A stretch of 64,000 bases of DNA from Anastatus disparis (GCA_017163975.1 JAFFSR010000237.1:372001-436000); one strand, 5' to 3'; positions 52,000-62,392 are shown, numbered from the stretch's first letter. Numbers and translations: made by a program. Notes: a model not told the origin generated them from the sequence alone.

Positions 52000-52256
52000 C
52001 GACAAACAAACCAAAAAAAAGAAGCCATATTCGTTGCCAACTTGAGAAACTATAGTTACCGGCTTTATTATTGGGCTACCTAACAGTCCAATCCGAATCT
52101 GAATTCATAATAACAATAATCCCCCTAAGTTATAATGCCACCTACCTATATATATGCAATCACACGCTTTTATTGTAGAAGTAGAATCATACATTATCCT
52201 TTATTTTTAGTACGTTAATGCAAGTCGCGTTTACGTTCAGAGGAGGTTTGGCTTTT

Positions 52257-52281
52257 TCTCTCTCTCTCTCTCTCTCTCTCT
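52257..52281. repeat. (TC)n microsatellite
   Basis: About twelve uninterrupted TC units. Confidence 0.95.
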
Positions 52282-52402
52282 TTGCTTTTTCTCGTTTCTT
52301 TATAGCAGGAATCATTACGAGAGAAAAAAAGGAGAGAAAGAAAGGAAAAAAAAAATCGTAAACAAAAGGGTAGGGGCGTGACTCGCGCTCTCATTGCAGT
52401 CA

Positions 52403-52412
52403 AAGATGGCCG
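52403..52412 (+). promoter_or_regulatory. YY1/Pho-like site
   Basis: AAGATGGCCG matches the AAnATGGC core of YY1/Pleiohomeotic sites. It lies in a CG-rich stretch about 120 nt from the TC repeat. Confidence 0.35.
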
Positions 52413-52740
52413 TGTCGCTGAGCGACGTGCGCGCGCGACAGGGCGGCCAAAGCCCTTTCTTTTTTGTTCTTCTCTTTTTTTTTTAGTTTTTTGTTCGTTC
52501 TCTTTCAAACCCCCCCACTTTCTTAATTAATGCAAAAAAAAAGTGCCGCGCCGCGAAAGGCGGGTATACATGGCTTGAATGAGGTAGGAGGTAACGCGAG
52601 AAGAGCAATTTTTTCATCCAGAAATAAAGAGCTCAAGAAGGATTTGTTGATTTTGCTCCAGTCGACTTTTTTTTGACTTTTTTGGAATTCATTAATGCGC
52701 AGAATCTTTTTTTTTACTCCGGTCTTAAGAGAAAATGTAT

Positions 52741-53029
52741 GAAAATTGTAATTATAATTTTTAAGGATTTTTTAGAAGCCTTTTAATAATGTTGAGCTAT
52801 ATTGTTTTATAAGATCTACTTTTTTATATTTATATATGCTTATTAAAAATTTAATTAGGTGAAAACGACCAATAGAGTGAACTGTCCGTCTCAAATAAAA
52901 GTCATCTTTTAAATGTAAATTGTGCGTTCCATAAATATTTTTGATACCACCATTATATTATTTAGAAAATATATTTGAAAAAAAATAAAAAAATTTGTTT
53001 ATCAATACAATAATTTTTTCATCCAAATA
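52741..53029. other. AT-rich non-coding DNA
   Basis: Nothing recognised. Confidence 0.5.
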
Positions 53030-53720
53030 TACAACTCCAATAAAATAACATCAATGGTGAGGAACGTACTCTAAAAGGTACTCGTATAAAAAAAAATCGA
53101 CATGGTAGTATTAAGCCCAGAGAAAAAAAAATGATGGATTTAGATAAAAAAAACTATATATTGCAGAAATGGCTGCTGCCATGGGCAACCTCCTCTTCGG
53201 CTTGCTGCTGCCTATGTGTGCAAAATGCAATTATCAAATTTAAATGTCAAATCTCACTCGATTTCTGGCTGTTCTATGCTCAAAAGGATTATATATATAT
53301 ATGTATAAACGTCCCTTGGAAGCATCGTGGAAGGGAAAATTTTCAACTAAATAACGTAGCTAACGAGCCGAATTACACGTTATTCGCTTGTACGACTTTC
53401 TCCAGCGTATAACTAAAGCTTTAGCATGGATGGGGGAGAAGGAGGAACCTTATAGCTATGGTTAGAAACATTTGCATGACACTTTCCATTTAACTGTCTA
53501 TGTCTGGGTGAGCGTGTGTATATACACGTACACGTTGAAACGCTGGGATGTTGCGAAGAAGAAAAGCTCTTGGTACCACGCGCCTGAAGATTTATTATTC
53601 AAATTTTGATAATAAGGCGAACGTTTACTTATAACTCGACTTTCGCTTGTAAATTTTATATACAATGATTAAGGAAATTTCATTTTTAAAGCTTGTTTTG
53701 GTTTCTTTTTATGCTGAAAG
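53030..53720. other. Island of higher complexity with an X-box-like motif
   Basis: Varied sequence including GCTGCTGCCATGGGCAACCT, CCCTTGGAAGCATCGTGG and ACACGTACACGTTG. The 93-codon frame at 53131-53412 is more balanced than most frames here, but it has no domain and covers tandem TATATA, so I leave it uncalled. Confidence 0.3.
53177..53189 (-). promoter_or_regulatory. RFX X-box-like motif
   Basis: On the minus strand this is GTTGCCCATGGCA, two X-box half-sites (GTTGCC and GGCA) with a spacer one base longer than in the classic palindrome. RFX motifs tolerate spacers of 1-3 bases (family knowledge). Confidence 0.3.
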
Positions 53721-54420
53721 AAGAATGGCTTTTGATTGGGAGTTCATTAGAGTGAATAGAAAAATTTATAGAAATAAAAAATTGTATGCAATAAAAATTT
53801 TATTGATTCGTAAATAAAATTGGCTTCTGAATTTTAATTTTTAATTTATGGTTAATTTTATTCTTAAATATTATAATACTTTCGAACGAACTAGAAAATG
53901 GCAATTGTGAATAAAAATAGAATAATTCAAGAATTTAGTTTCGTCGAATAAAATTAACGAGCGCATATTTTTGAATATTAAATAACAGCTATTTCAATGA
54001 AAGATAAATTGCTATTTTACAATGATTTTTAAAATATAATCGCGCTGAATAACTTTTTTATAATTATAATTATTCAGAAATAAAGTTTATTACAGTACAG
54101 AAATAGCACATTCCAACACCTAACCATGGAATTACTAATATGCTATATTATAAGCAAATTTGGTAATACCATTAGCTTTCAGATACACCATTGATTGTGC
54201 TACCAATACCATGACTGGAATTAGAAACAATAAATTTTAAGATTTTGATCTCGCTTTATTTCTACAAACTGGTATCGATCGTAGATAAGAAATTTTCGAG
54301 ACAGCAGCCAATTCAAAATTGGTATCGTTTAATAATAATGACATTTAAAATCACGAATTAATGTAATTTTTTATTGGGTAAATACCATTTTCGAAATAGT
54401 TAAGGGTCAAAACATTTACT
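53721..54420. other. AT-rich non-coding DNA
   Basis: Nothing firmly recognised. Words such as TTGGTAATACCATTAGC and ACCAATACCATG (54160-54215) are weakly repetitive. Confidence 0.45.
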
Positions 54421-54650
54421 CACCAGAATAGATCCAGGTCTCCAAATCATATATTTTGCTCAATCTTTGGAATAAGTTTTTAGGTGTAAAAATATGGAAG
54501 AAACCAGACTTTAAACCAACACTCAATATTTCTCTGGTTACAGGCAATTAAAGAATGTCACTGGAACAGTTGTTAGATTTTTAAATGTTTATTCTTCAGA
54601 ATTAATAGCTAGAAGCTGAAAATTTTTTCAAATAAAAGCTGAGCTGAAAT
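54421..54650 (+). mobile_element. Foldback family F, diverged partial copy
   Basis: This aligns by eye with 58178-58400: CTCACCAGAATAGATCCAGG at the end, then ATTTTGCTCAATCTTTGG, AGGTGTAAAAATATGGAAGA, CTCAATATTTCTCTGGTTAC, then the core AGGCAATTAAAGAATGTCAC, then TTAGATTTTTAAATGTTTAT and GAATTAATAGCTAGAAG. No matching right end is found, so the copy appears truncated or eroded. Confidence 0.6.
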
Positions 54651-55549
54651 CCTTACGAAATAGTAGTTATAATGTATTAAAATATTATTTTTTTCTAAAG
54701 TTACAACATAATAAAAACTTTTAATTAACAATGTCACTTAAAAAGTTTAATAATTGTAAATAAGAAATTTTTGATTTACGAAGTAAAAACAGAAAATTAA
54801 AATTTCTTGAATATTGTCAACTCCGTAATAAAGTATATTGAAATCATCATGATACACAAAATGGATGAAAATTTATTTTTTCAAAACAAAATTTTTTTAT
54901 TTTAAAAACAAATCTTTATTTTAATATGTACAATAACAATTTAATATTTGTTCTCATATGCTATTAGTTCAAAGCGTGATCAAGGAAATTTGCAATCAGT
55001 GAAATTGCATTTTATTATTATTTTTGGAGTAGACTCTTTTTAATACTTGAAAAAAACTGAAATGTTCTTAAAAATCATATTCAATTAGATAATATTCAAC
55101 TCAATATAAATCTCATTAATACAAATTTAATTATAGACTGGTACTTTTTAAATTTCATGCTGATTCTATACCATTTTTAAACTAATTTTTATTTTGGTAA
55201 CTCTATATTCTGAGTTGGTACCATTTTGTTTGGAGGCCAGATTAATTTATTTGGTTGTTTTTCATGAAATATTGACTAAATTTTTATAAAAAATAAAGAA
55301 TCTACTTATTGAAAAACTCAAAAAAATATCAAATTGTTAAATTTTAAGTATTATTTCTTAACAAGAGACATTAATTAAAGTTAAAAAAAATCATTACAAT
55401 TTTATCAAATATCAAGTTCTTAAAATAAATTACTTGATGAAAAAAATTAATTTAACAAAACTGTTTTGACAATATAATAATAGGTAAAATTAATCAGGTA
55501 CATTTCAATAAGTATACTACTACAAACTTTATTCAACTAAGAGAAGTGC
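54651..55549. other. AT-rich non-coding DNA
   Basis: Nothing recognised. Confidence 0.5.
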
Positions 55550-56400
55550 ACTTTTCCAACTTGCAGCACTAATGACAAAAGAAACAAAAAAAAAGGAAAA
55601 AAAACGATGAGAAGGAGTCTAGAAGCTGTTCAATTAGTTAAGTGGATGCATTATTCTTGAGACAATTCTCAGGATGCATAAAAGAGAGACTTAGAAGAGA
55701 AAGCAGCGTTGAAAAAAAAAGAAAATATAAAATAAAAGAACAAAAAAAATATCTTGTGCGAGTGCGCTTCGAAATTTGTCTGAAGAGTTTTGAGAATCTC
55801 TCATCTTCGTTCTCCACTTTTCTCTCTTTCTCTACTTTTTCTCACCCTTCATGTCAATTCGTTTTCTTTTTACCTAACATACACACACTCCATTCCGCGA
55901 CACATACACACACAGGCTCTATAATCTATTTCTAGGGGTGCAACATTTTCAATAGGGAGATGTTAAGAAAAAAAAGTACTATATATACACGTAGTACAAG
56001 CTATATCCGGTAAGTCAGAACAAGTAAAGCCTGGATGGAACCATTAGTAGAAAAATGTTTTTTCAAAGGGAAGGTCTCCCTTTTCTCAGTCTTGTTTCAA
56101 ACTACCGGCATATATACCAGTACAAGCATGTACATACGTACGTGTGAAAAAATGAAGTCTCTGGTCCCTTATATATATAAAAGGTTTAAGTTGCCGGTGG
56201 CTTGCTAGCTTTGGTTTCAACTTATATGTATAAACGACTTACGGCATTTCGATTGGGAGACTTAATGACAAAATGGCGACGTTATGTACCCCAAGGCATC
56301 TCTATAAAAAAAAATTCAATGGAGAATAGAACAATCGTATTACTCGATATGGATTAATACAGATGAGAAATGCTATTAGTGGAATGTCTATTAGTTTTTC
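55550..56400. other. Island of higher complexity with a YY1/Pho-like site
   Basis: A purine tract (55575-55720) is followed by pyrimidine-rich sequence (55795-55870) and then unique sequence with CG words (GCTATATCCGGTAAGTCAG, AACTACCGGCATATATACC, GGCGACGTTATGTACC). The 97-codon frame at 55642-55935 spans the purine/pyrimidine tracts and has no domain. Confidence 0.35.
56270..56280 (+). promoter_or_regulatory. YY1/Pho-like site
   Basis: AAAATGGCGAC, a good match to the AAnATGGCG core. Motif match only. Confidence 0.35.
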
Positions 56401-58177
56401 TATTGGTAGAAAATATCACTTTGTTCAATGTCTTTTTTAATGTTTCAACGGTTCAATACTTTCAAGGATTCTCCTGAAAGTAGTGAAGCAAATGAATTGA
56501 ATATTAAGTAATGAAAAAACACAGCGGAAAATTTATTTTCTCCAATTTAATCATTCGTATCATCAAGTTGGGTGTTTGCATTATACATATGGATGCTTTA
56601 TATCGTGAAACCATACTACTTTTAATTCAGTGGTCATCTCATACATGATGAGCTGAAAATAAATAGCATTTACTAGTACTTTTCTGACCAGTGTATTCAA
56701 GATAATAAAAATTATAGCTATCGAGAAATCAGAAAAATTAGTCATATAATTCCTATTAGATATTGCAAATTATTGAATTACAATTTCGGGATCTTGTTGA
56801 ACAAGATAATGAGAGAATTTGGATTTTCCTAAAATACAGCAATAAATTTATATCATCAAACTTAAATGCATTAAAATTAAGAAATTTATTAATATTGTAT
56901 ATGCACATCGCTTGCAGTGATGGATAGAGATACTTAAACTGAAAAAAATAAAAGTCTAGAAGTCAGAAGAAAAATCTATTTGATTCTTAGTCATTGAACT
57001 GGATAATCTTCATGGTACATACTACATGCTAATGTATTTCTTTTTCTGAAATTTTGCTATAAAATGAAAAGATAGACTATATCCATGTTCGTTTTACATC
57101 CCCTATAATCAAAACGAAAATTCAATATATCGTAGTCTAGTTACTTCAAAAACATTTTTGCTATGTGGTAGTAGAATATCTTTTTGAAGAAAATTTATAT
57201 CATTGAAACAAATTTTCTTCTTACATCAATTGGAATTCTATGAGGTCGTAAAACAAAACGAAAATCTTCTACCACCAAATGGATTCTTATTGGTTCTAGA
57301 TCCTATTTATTTCAGTGTGTCTTAATTTTGTAATGGACTTTGTTAACTTGTTTTCTAAATTTTTTTATAACTATTTTTTAATAAATCATTTATTGAAATT
57401 AGTAATATTTTAGTCAGTTTATTAACTATTTATTGCTACCATATTTGATTATATTCCCTGATCATTAAAACAATCTACTAAATTGTACTATTTTTAATAT
57501 TTTTATTTTCTCTAGAATTAATGTATGTATTTCGAGATTCCCTATATATTCATTATGATTTCGAAAGTTTTTAATCAAGTAATAAAAGAGGTTGTTTTAT
57601 TTATATTACAAACTATACTTATAGTTTATATTACAAATAAAATGTTAATTTGGATAGGTGTTTCGATTCCAATTAAAGATAGTTATAGAGAAGAAAGTTG
57701 ACAGAGTTGCCATTAAAAGTTGAAAATTATGATTTGATTTTAGTTCAATTTCTTGTCTGCGTTAGCAAGCTATTATTGTATATATAAAAGGGTGAAAATT
57801 TCACTAGACTTTCAAAGTCCCTTCCTTTCTTTTTTTATTTTAGTTGCCTTCGTTATTTGGGCATGACTGAAATCTTTTAATTTTAGGTGCTAACGATATA
57901 CGCAATGGCGGTACCAATGCTTTCATTTATATCGCTCAAGGGGTGGGCATGAGAAAAAAAATGAGGTTCTGAATATTTCGTTATGTAGAAACTATGTATA
58001 ATCATTTAGAAGTCATTAAATGAATAATTAATCACTTACAAGTGAAAAAATTTATTTGAAATAAAAAATTTTTAAAATACTGATGAAAAAATTAATAATT
58101 TTAATAATTTAAAATTAATTTTTGCAAAATTTATCTCTTACTATGATTTCAAAAATGGTGGATAGTCGGTATGAACT
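56401..58177. other. Non-coding DNA of moderate AT content
   Basis: No gene seen. Sequence is somewhat less AT-rich than the other deserts. CTACCACCAAATGG (57269-57282) and the nearby direct repeat TATAGTTTATATTACAAA are minor. Confidence 0.4.
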
Positions 58178-58400
58178 TACAAGGAGAATGTCAGGGTATT
58201 GGATTGCCGATTTTGCTCAAATTTTGAGGTATCATTTTGGGTGTAAAAATATGAAAAAAGCCAAGGTACTAAATTCTAATGCTCAATATTTTCTTAGTTG
58301 TAGGCAATCAAAGAATGTCACTATAAAAGTTACTAGATTTACAAACACTTATAGTTCTTTAGCATTAATAGATCAAAGCTTAAAGGTTGATTCCATTTCA
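58178..58400 (+). mobile_element. Foldback family F, left-end copy
   Basis: Begins ACAAGGAGAATGTCAGGGTA and continues TTGGATTGCCGATTTTGCTC. The complement of the 11338-11535 right end reads TTGGATCACCGATTTT, so both show the family terminus. It carries GGTGTAAAAATATG, GCTCAATATTTTC, GGCAATCAAAGAATGTCAC and ACTTATAGTTCTTTAGCATT. No mirrored right end occurs downstream within the next kilobase, so this is a partial copy or the left part of a longer element. Confidence 0.7.
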
Positions 58401-58997
58401 AATCGAACAGCCTGTATACACTCAACTCACCAATCACTGCACCGATGGAGTATGTTATTCTACTCTGAAAATAAGAAAACGCGTATTTTTTCTTTTTGCT
58501 GAAATATCAAAATTGCGTAAAATATGCACATTTGAAAATTGCATAAAAAAATTAAAAAAGTTCAAACTGAAAAAGTTGACAATAACTTTAGAGGGTTATC
58601 GTTTTCCCAATTTTCAATGAAATTTAGTAAACCTTTTTTGTTTAATTCTGTTTTGAGCCCTCTTCAACTCAGTGCAACAAATTTTAAAAAAAAACTAAAA
58701 AATGACTAAGATATATGCATTTTACCAAAAAATGCACTTTTTATGCACATGCATTTTTCTCAAAAAAGCTATCTTTTTTTTGCTGAAATTTTTTGGACTG
58801 ATAGAGGACGAAATTACCTATCTAATAGTACCTGTTTGATCCCGTATTTTTTTTAGAACGAGAAAACAATTCACAAATTTTATTGTGAAAAAATGCTTAT
58901 GTATACGTTTGCAAGTCTCAAGCAATCTACATTCAAACGCTGTTGCTTCGCTCATCATTTGTATATAATTGTGTGTATGTATATATTATCAATAGTG

Positions 58998-58998
<1 letters not shown>
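58401..58998. other. AT-rich segment with TGCATTTT repeats
   Basis: ATGCATTTT / AAAATGCA words recur in both orientations near 58700-58760. Two overlapping plus-strand frames (58122-58502, 58387-58620) lie over the foldback copy and this segment. They have no recognisable domain and I treat them as chance. Confidence 0.4.

Positions 58999-59082
<84 letters not shown>
58999..59082. repeat. Compound (TA)10(TG)32 microsatellite
   Basis: TA units at 58999-59018 pass directly into TG units at 59019-59082, then CGCACATATATATG. It is the longest simple repeat in the window. The 68-codon frame across it is an artefact. Confidence 0.97.
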
Positions 59083-59085
<3 letters not shown>

Positions 59086-59404
59086 ACATATATATGTAAA
59101 TTCGTAATATAAAAATAAATACTTAAAAATGGAAAAAAATAATTCTATTTGTGTATATCTATATTATGTATGTTTTGATGTATAAACAATAGGAGGCCAA
59201 CTCGCGGACAAATACATCGCGTAACCAAAACAGCATCTGGTTTTTATTTTTTTTGGGGGGTTTTTTGGGGGTTTTTTTTTTATGCATAAGGAGGTAGATT
59301 ATAAAATCTGTAAAGCAGTAACTTACATTTTAGACCGATGGAAGGTTCATTTGCGAAAAATATTAAAACTTTTTTTGTAATTACCTGGTATTTTTTAACA
59401 AATA
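59083..59404. other. Region just upstream of the transposase relic
   Basis: Contains an odd G/T tract at about 59241-59281 with runs of six and five guanines. Beyond that I see no clear extension of the transposase frame upstream of 59405, so the N-terminal part of that gene is missing or unrecognisable. Confidence 0.4.
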
Positions 59405-60850
59405 ATGCAATATATTCACAAATTACGGGAAGAATCTAATATAATTTCAAATATCATGCCAGCCAATTTATATAAGAAAAAATATTCTAATATCGTTGTC
59501 TCTAATATTGTAATGCCTCTTTATATGTTTTATGATGACTTAGAAACTGGAAATGCCTTAGGTAGTCATGCAGTGACAAATAAGTTTGGTACTGTATTAT
59601 ACTTCTTCAGCATGCCTCCCACCACAACTAGCATCTCGATTAAGTAGCATCTTTTTGACAACATTGTTTTATACAGAAGACAAAGAATAATCTATCAATG
59701 AAAAAGTATTTTCTAAAGTGATCGACAAAATTAAATTTTTGCAAGATGAAGGCATTAGTATTAATATAAATAATGTTACAAAAATAATTAAATTTAAGTT
59801 AGTTTTAATTATAGGCGATAACTTAGGATTAAATGATATATTTGGTCTAACGAAATCTTTTAAAAGCAATTATTCGTGCAGAATATGTAAAATTTCTAAA
59901 GAAGAATTGTGGTTTGCAACGAAAAAAATAAAAGTATATTGAGAACACGTCAAAATTATGAAGAAGGCGTATAAATAAAAGATGCTTCTATTTCCGGCAT
60001 TAAAAAGTCCTGTGCGTTTCATAAAATAACTGATTTTCACTTTGTAGAAAACATTTCTGTAGATTTTATGCACGATGTCTTGGAAGGCGTATGTATTTAT
60101 GTTATGCGATCAATCATTGATAAATTTATATTTGAAAAAAATTATTTTACTTTAGAATTTTTAAACAGCCGAATACAAAACTTTAAATTTAGTCCTGCGG
60201 AAAATACACCACCAATAATTACAATTAATCGGATAAAAGGGAAATTGAATTTAAAGATATCTGCGTCAGAAATGCTTTCTTTTGTAAGAAATTTTAGTTT
60301 TATAATTGGCTATTTAATACCGGAGGATAACGAATGTTGGCTTCTATATAAATATTTAAGACAAATTCTGGATATTTTACTATCTCCTAGAATAGTTCCA
60401 TCCTACTGCAAAATATTAGAAAATTTAATTCATCGTCACCACAAGCTATATATAAAGCTCTTTGGAAAATTAAAACCTAAATTTCACAATTTACTGCACC
60501 ATCCAAGAATTTTGTTGAAAAATGGACCAGTTATTTACTTTTGGTGCATGAGATTTGAATCCAAACATCGGGGATTGAAATCATTGGTTCAATCGACAAG
60601 TTGCACCAAGAACCTTTTAAAAACCATCGCAACAAAACAAATGTTCCAGATGTATCAAATGATCCACACTTACGAATATGAAGAAGCAATTGTTTTTAAA
60701 TCTCTGGGTAATAAATCTAAATTAAATCTTTTTGAATCGAAGCTTGAAGAAGGTGTTAATTATTATAATGAAGTTGCAATTTGCAATAAAGTATATAAAA
60801 TAGGGACATTCGCTGTACTAGATATACAAGAAACCGAATATACTCTCTAA
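59405..60850 (+). pseudogene. Decayed DNA transposase (CMC/Plavaka-like D-D-E type)
   Basis: This is the only recognisable protein relic. Three collinear pieces lie in frames 2, 0 and 2: 59405 to about 59630, about 59630-59938, and about 59938-60850. Two frameshifts separate them, and in-frame stops occur at 59688-59690 and 59972-59974. Piece 1 has YDDLETGNALGSHA (Asp residues at about 59534-59539). Piece 2 has IGDNLGLND (Asp near 59817) and the C-x2-C motif CRICK. Piece 3, 260 codons from ATG 60068, has MHDVLEGV at its start and a C-terminal H-x4-HP, GP, FW, RFESKH block (Glu at residue 164). This order of D, D, C-x2-C and E-x2-H is seen in transposases of the CMC group and in related animal elements (family knowledge). 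The exact superfamily is uncertain. The N-terminus upstream of 59405 is not visible, and the gene is certainly inactive as it stands. The neighbouring inverted-repeat block at 60851-61330 probably belongs to the same element. Confidence 0.8.
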
Positions 60851-61330
60851 ATCTACTAGAGTGATTTTTCACTCTATTGGGGTGAAAAATAAGTCTAAGC
60901 ACCTAGAAATATCACTCTAAAGGAGAGATTCACATCTGTATAGTAGGATGATAAAAATCTCTAAAAGAGTAATAATTGTTTTAGTAGCATAATTATATAT
61001 ATATATATATATATATATTTTAAATTATAACTTTTCGAGTTAATAACTTAATAGTTAACTTCTAGTCTCATAAAAACAAAAAACAATGTAAACCTTGAAG
61101 TATAGCTCTTCTAAGAACGAAGAGCTACTACGAAATAACTAAGAGTGTTCAGGTCTTATGTATTTGCGTCTTCGAAATTTGTATGAGGATCACAAAACTT
61201 AAAGAAACACCACCTAGTGACTTTAAGTTAAATTATTAATCAGTCAGTCAAAAGAAAAAGATGATATCATCTCTCTTACGTCGAGTGATTTCTATCATCT
61301 TTTTCTTTTGAGTGATTCAATCCATCTTCA
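60851..61330. mobile_element. 3' non-coding part of the transposon with GAGTGA inverted repeats
   Basis: Directly after the transposase stop comes AGAGTGATTTTTCACTCT (60858-60875), a perfect-arm palindrome, then several GAGTGA/TCACTC copies and, at 61249-61266 with 61293-61310, an 18-bp perfect inverted repeat (CAAAAGAAAAAGATGATA) round a 26-nt loop. An (AT)n run lies at 60994-61018. Repeats of this sort next to a transposase gene are usual subterminal binding sites. The true element end was not identified. Confidence 0.55.
60994..61018. repeat. (AT)n microsatellite
   Basis: About twelve AT units. Confidence 0.9.
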
Positions 61331-61739
61331 GAAAGAGTGATTGCTCAATATAATCAGATCTCTTTAAAGAGAAGTTTCTTAAGCATTTCTATTATATTTA
61401 ATAACAATGCTAATATATAGTTATTATAAGTATGAGATAAATTTGAATAACAAAGTGCGCATATGTTTGTAAATTAACAAACTCCACGTGTTAATTTTAT
61501 AAAAATTTTTGTGTTGATTTTAAAAGTACACAGAAATTTTCAAATTAAAATAAATTTTATTTCAATTTTACAAACATGTTTGTAAAATTATAACACAAAA
61601 ATTTTTGTACAAAAAAAAAATTTGACGAATTACACAAAATTTTTTACAGTTTACGTAAAAGACATCTTACCATATACCATTAATCACCATTGCATAAAAT
61701 TAAATTTTCAACATTACTTTATAAATTCATCTTTTTTTC
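61331..61739. other. AT-rich non-coding DNA
   Basis: Words such as TTTGTAAATTAACAAA and ACAAACATGTTTGTAAAATT give several short palindromes, perhaps the remains of a further element. Nothing coding. Confidence 0.4.
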
Positions 61740-62079
61740 TTACTACACGCCCACCCCATTGACGATATAAATAAAAGCACCGTCACCGCCATTGCATATT
61801 ATATCGCATAAAATTAAAAGATTGTACTCGCGCCCAAACAACGGAGGCAACTACAAAAAAAATGAAAAAAAAAGAAAAAGAAAGGGAGGGACTTTGTAAG
61901 TCTAGTGAAATGTTTACCCTTTTTTATATATAATATAGCAATAGCTTGCTAGCGTCGACAAGAAATTGAATGAGATCCCTTATACGACATATTGTGCATG
62001 CATACGCATTATGCGCGTATGTATATTGCGAGGGAGTCGAGATCCTTTTTTTTATTCTGATTTTTTTTTCTGGTTTTGT

Positions 62080-62090
62080 AAGATGGCGGA
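62080..62090 (+). promoter_or_regulatory. YY1/Pho-like site
   Basis: AAGATGGCGGA is the best match in the window to AAnATGGCGGC, the YY1 consensus. Confidence 0.45.
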
Positions 62091-62380
62091 GCGCCACGCG
62101 CGCCCACGCGACTTCGCTAACTGAAAAAGGATATACATAGTAATGTATGTATATACGTTATGTACACGTGCCGTAGTAATGGCGTAGGCAGTAACAAGGG
62201 GAGAATGAACTCCAAGGCAGCAGCGAATGAAGAAAAATATATATAAAAAAAAGTGTTGACGAGGAAGATGCCGATGTACGTCTAAGAGGTCATAACATTA
62301 AAAGGAAAAAAATAATTTATGGTGAAGGAATGACGATTTCTTTTGTGTGCAAGGTTGCTTTTTTAATTTTGCTGTTCAAA

Positions 62381-62392
62381 TGCCGTGGTAAC
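62381..62392 (-). promoter_or_regulatory. RFX X-box-like motif
   Basis: On the minus strand, GTTACCACGGCA fits GTTRCCnnGGYA. Read on the plus strand (TGCCGTGGTAAC) it differs by one base from the last twelve bases of the 37081-37094 motif. Confidence 0.4.

Larger units (their letters stand above)
52000..52740. other. Island with TC/GA tracts and a YY1/Pho-like site
   Basis: Complex sequence from 52000 to 52150, a (TC)n run at 52257-52281, then a purine tract at 52318-52356, then a CG-rich part (52375-52455, GAGCGACGTGCGCGCGCGAC) holding AAGATGGCCG at 52403-52412. The combination of GAGAG-type repeats with a Pho-like core recalls insect Polycomb response elements (family knowledge); activity is inference. 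The 97-codon minus-strand frame is low-complexity K/E/R/S and is not called. Confidence 0.4.

Noticed and set aside
53131..53412. 93-codon open frame in an island
   Set aside because: Despite balanced composition it has no recognisable domain, includes a TATATA tract and lacks any splice or promoter context.
58122..58620. Two overlapping plus-strand frames of 126 and 77 codons
   Set aside because: The first lies across a foldback-family copy whose relatives at 11338 and 54421 are non-coding, and the second overlaps it in another frame.
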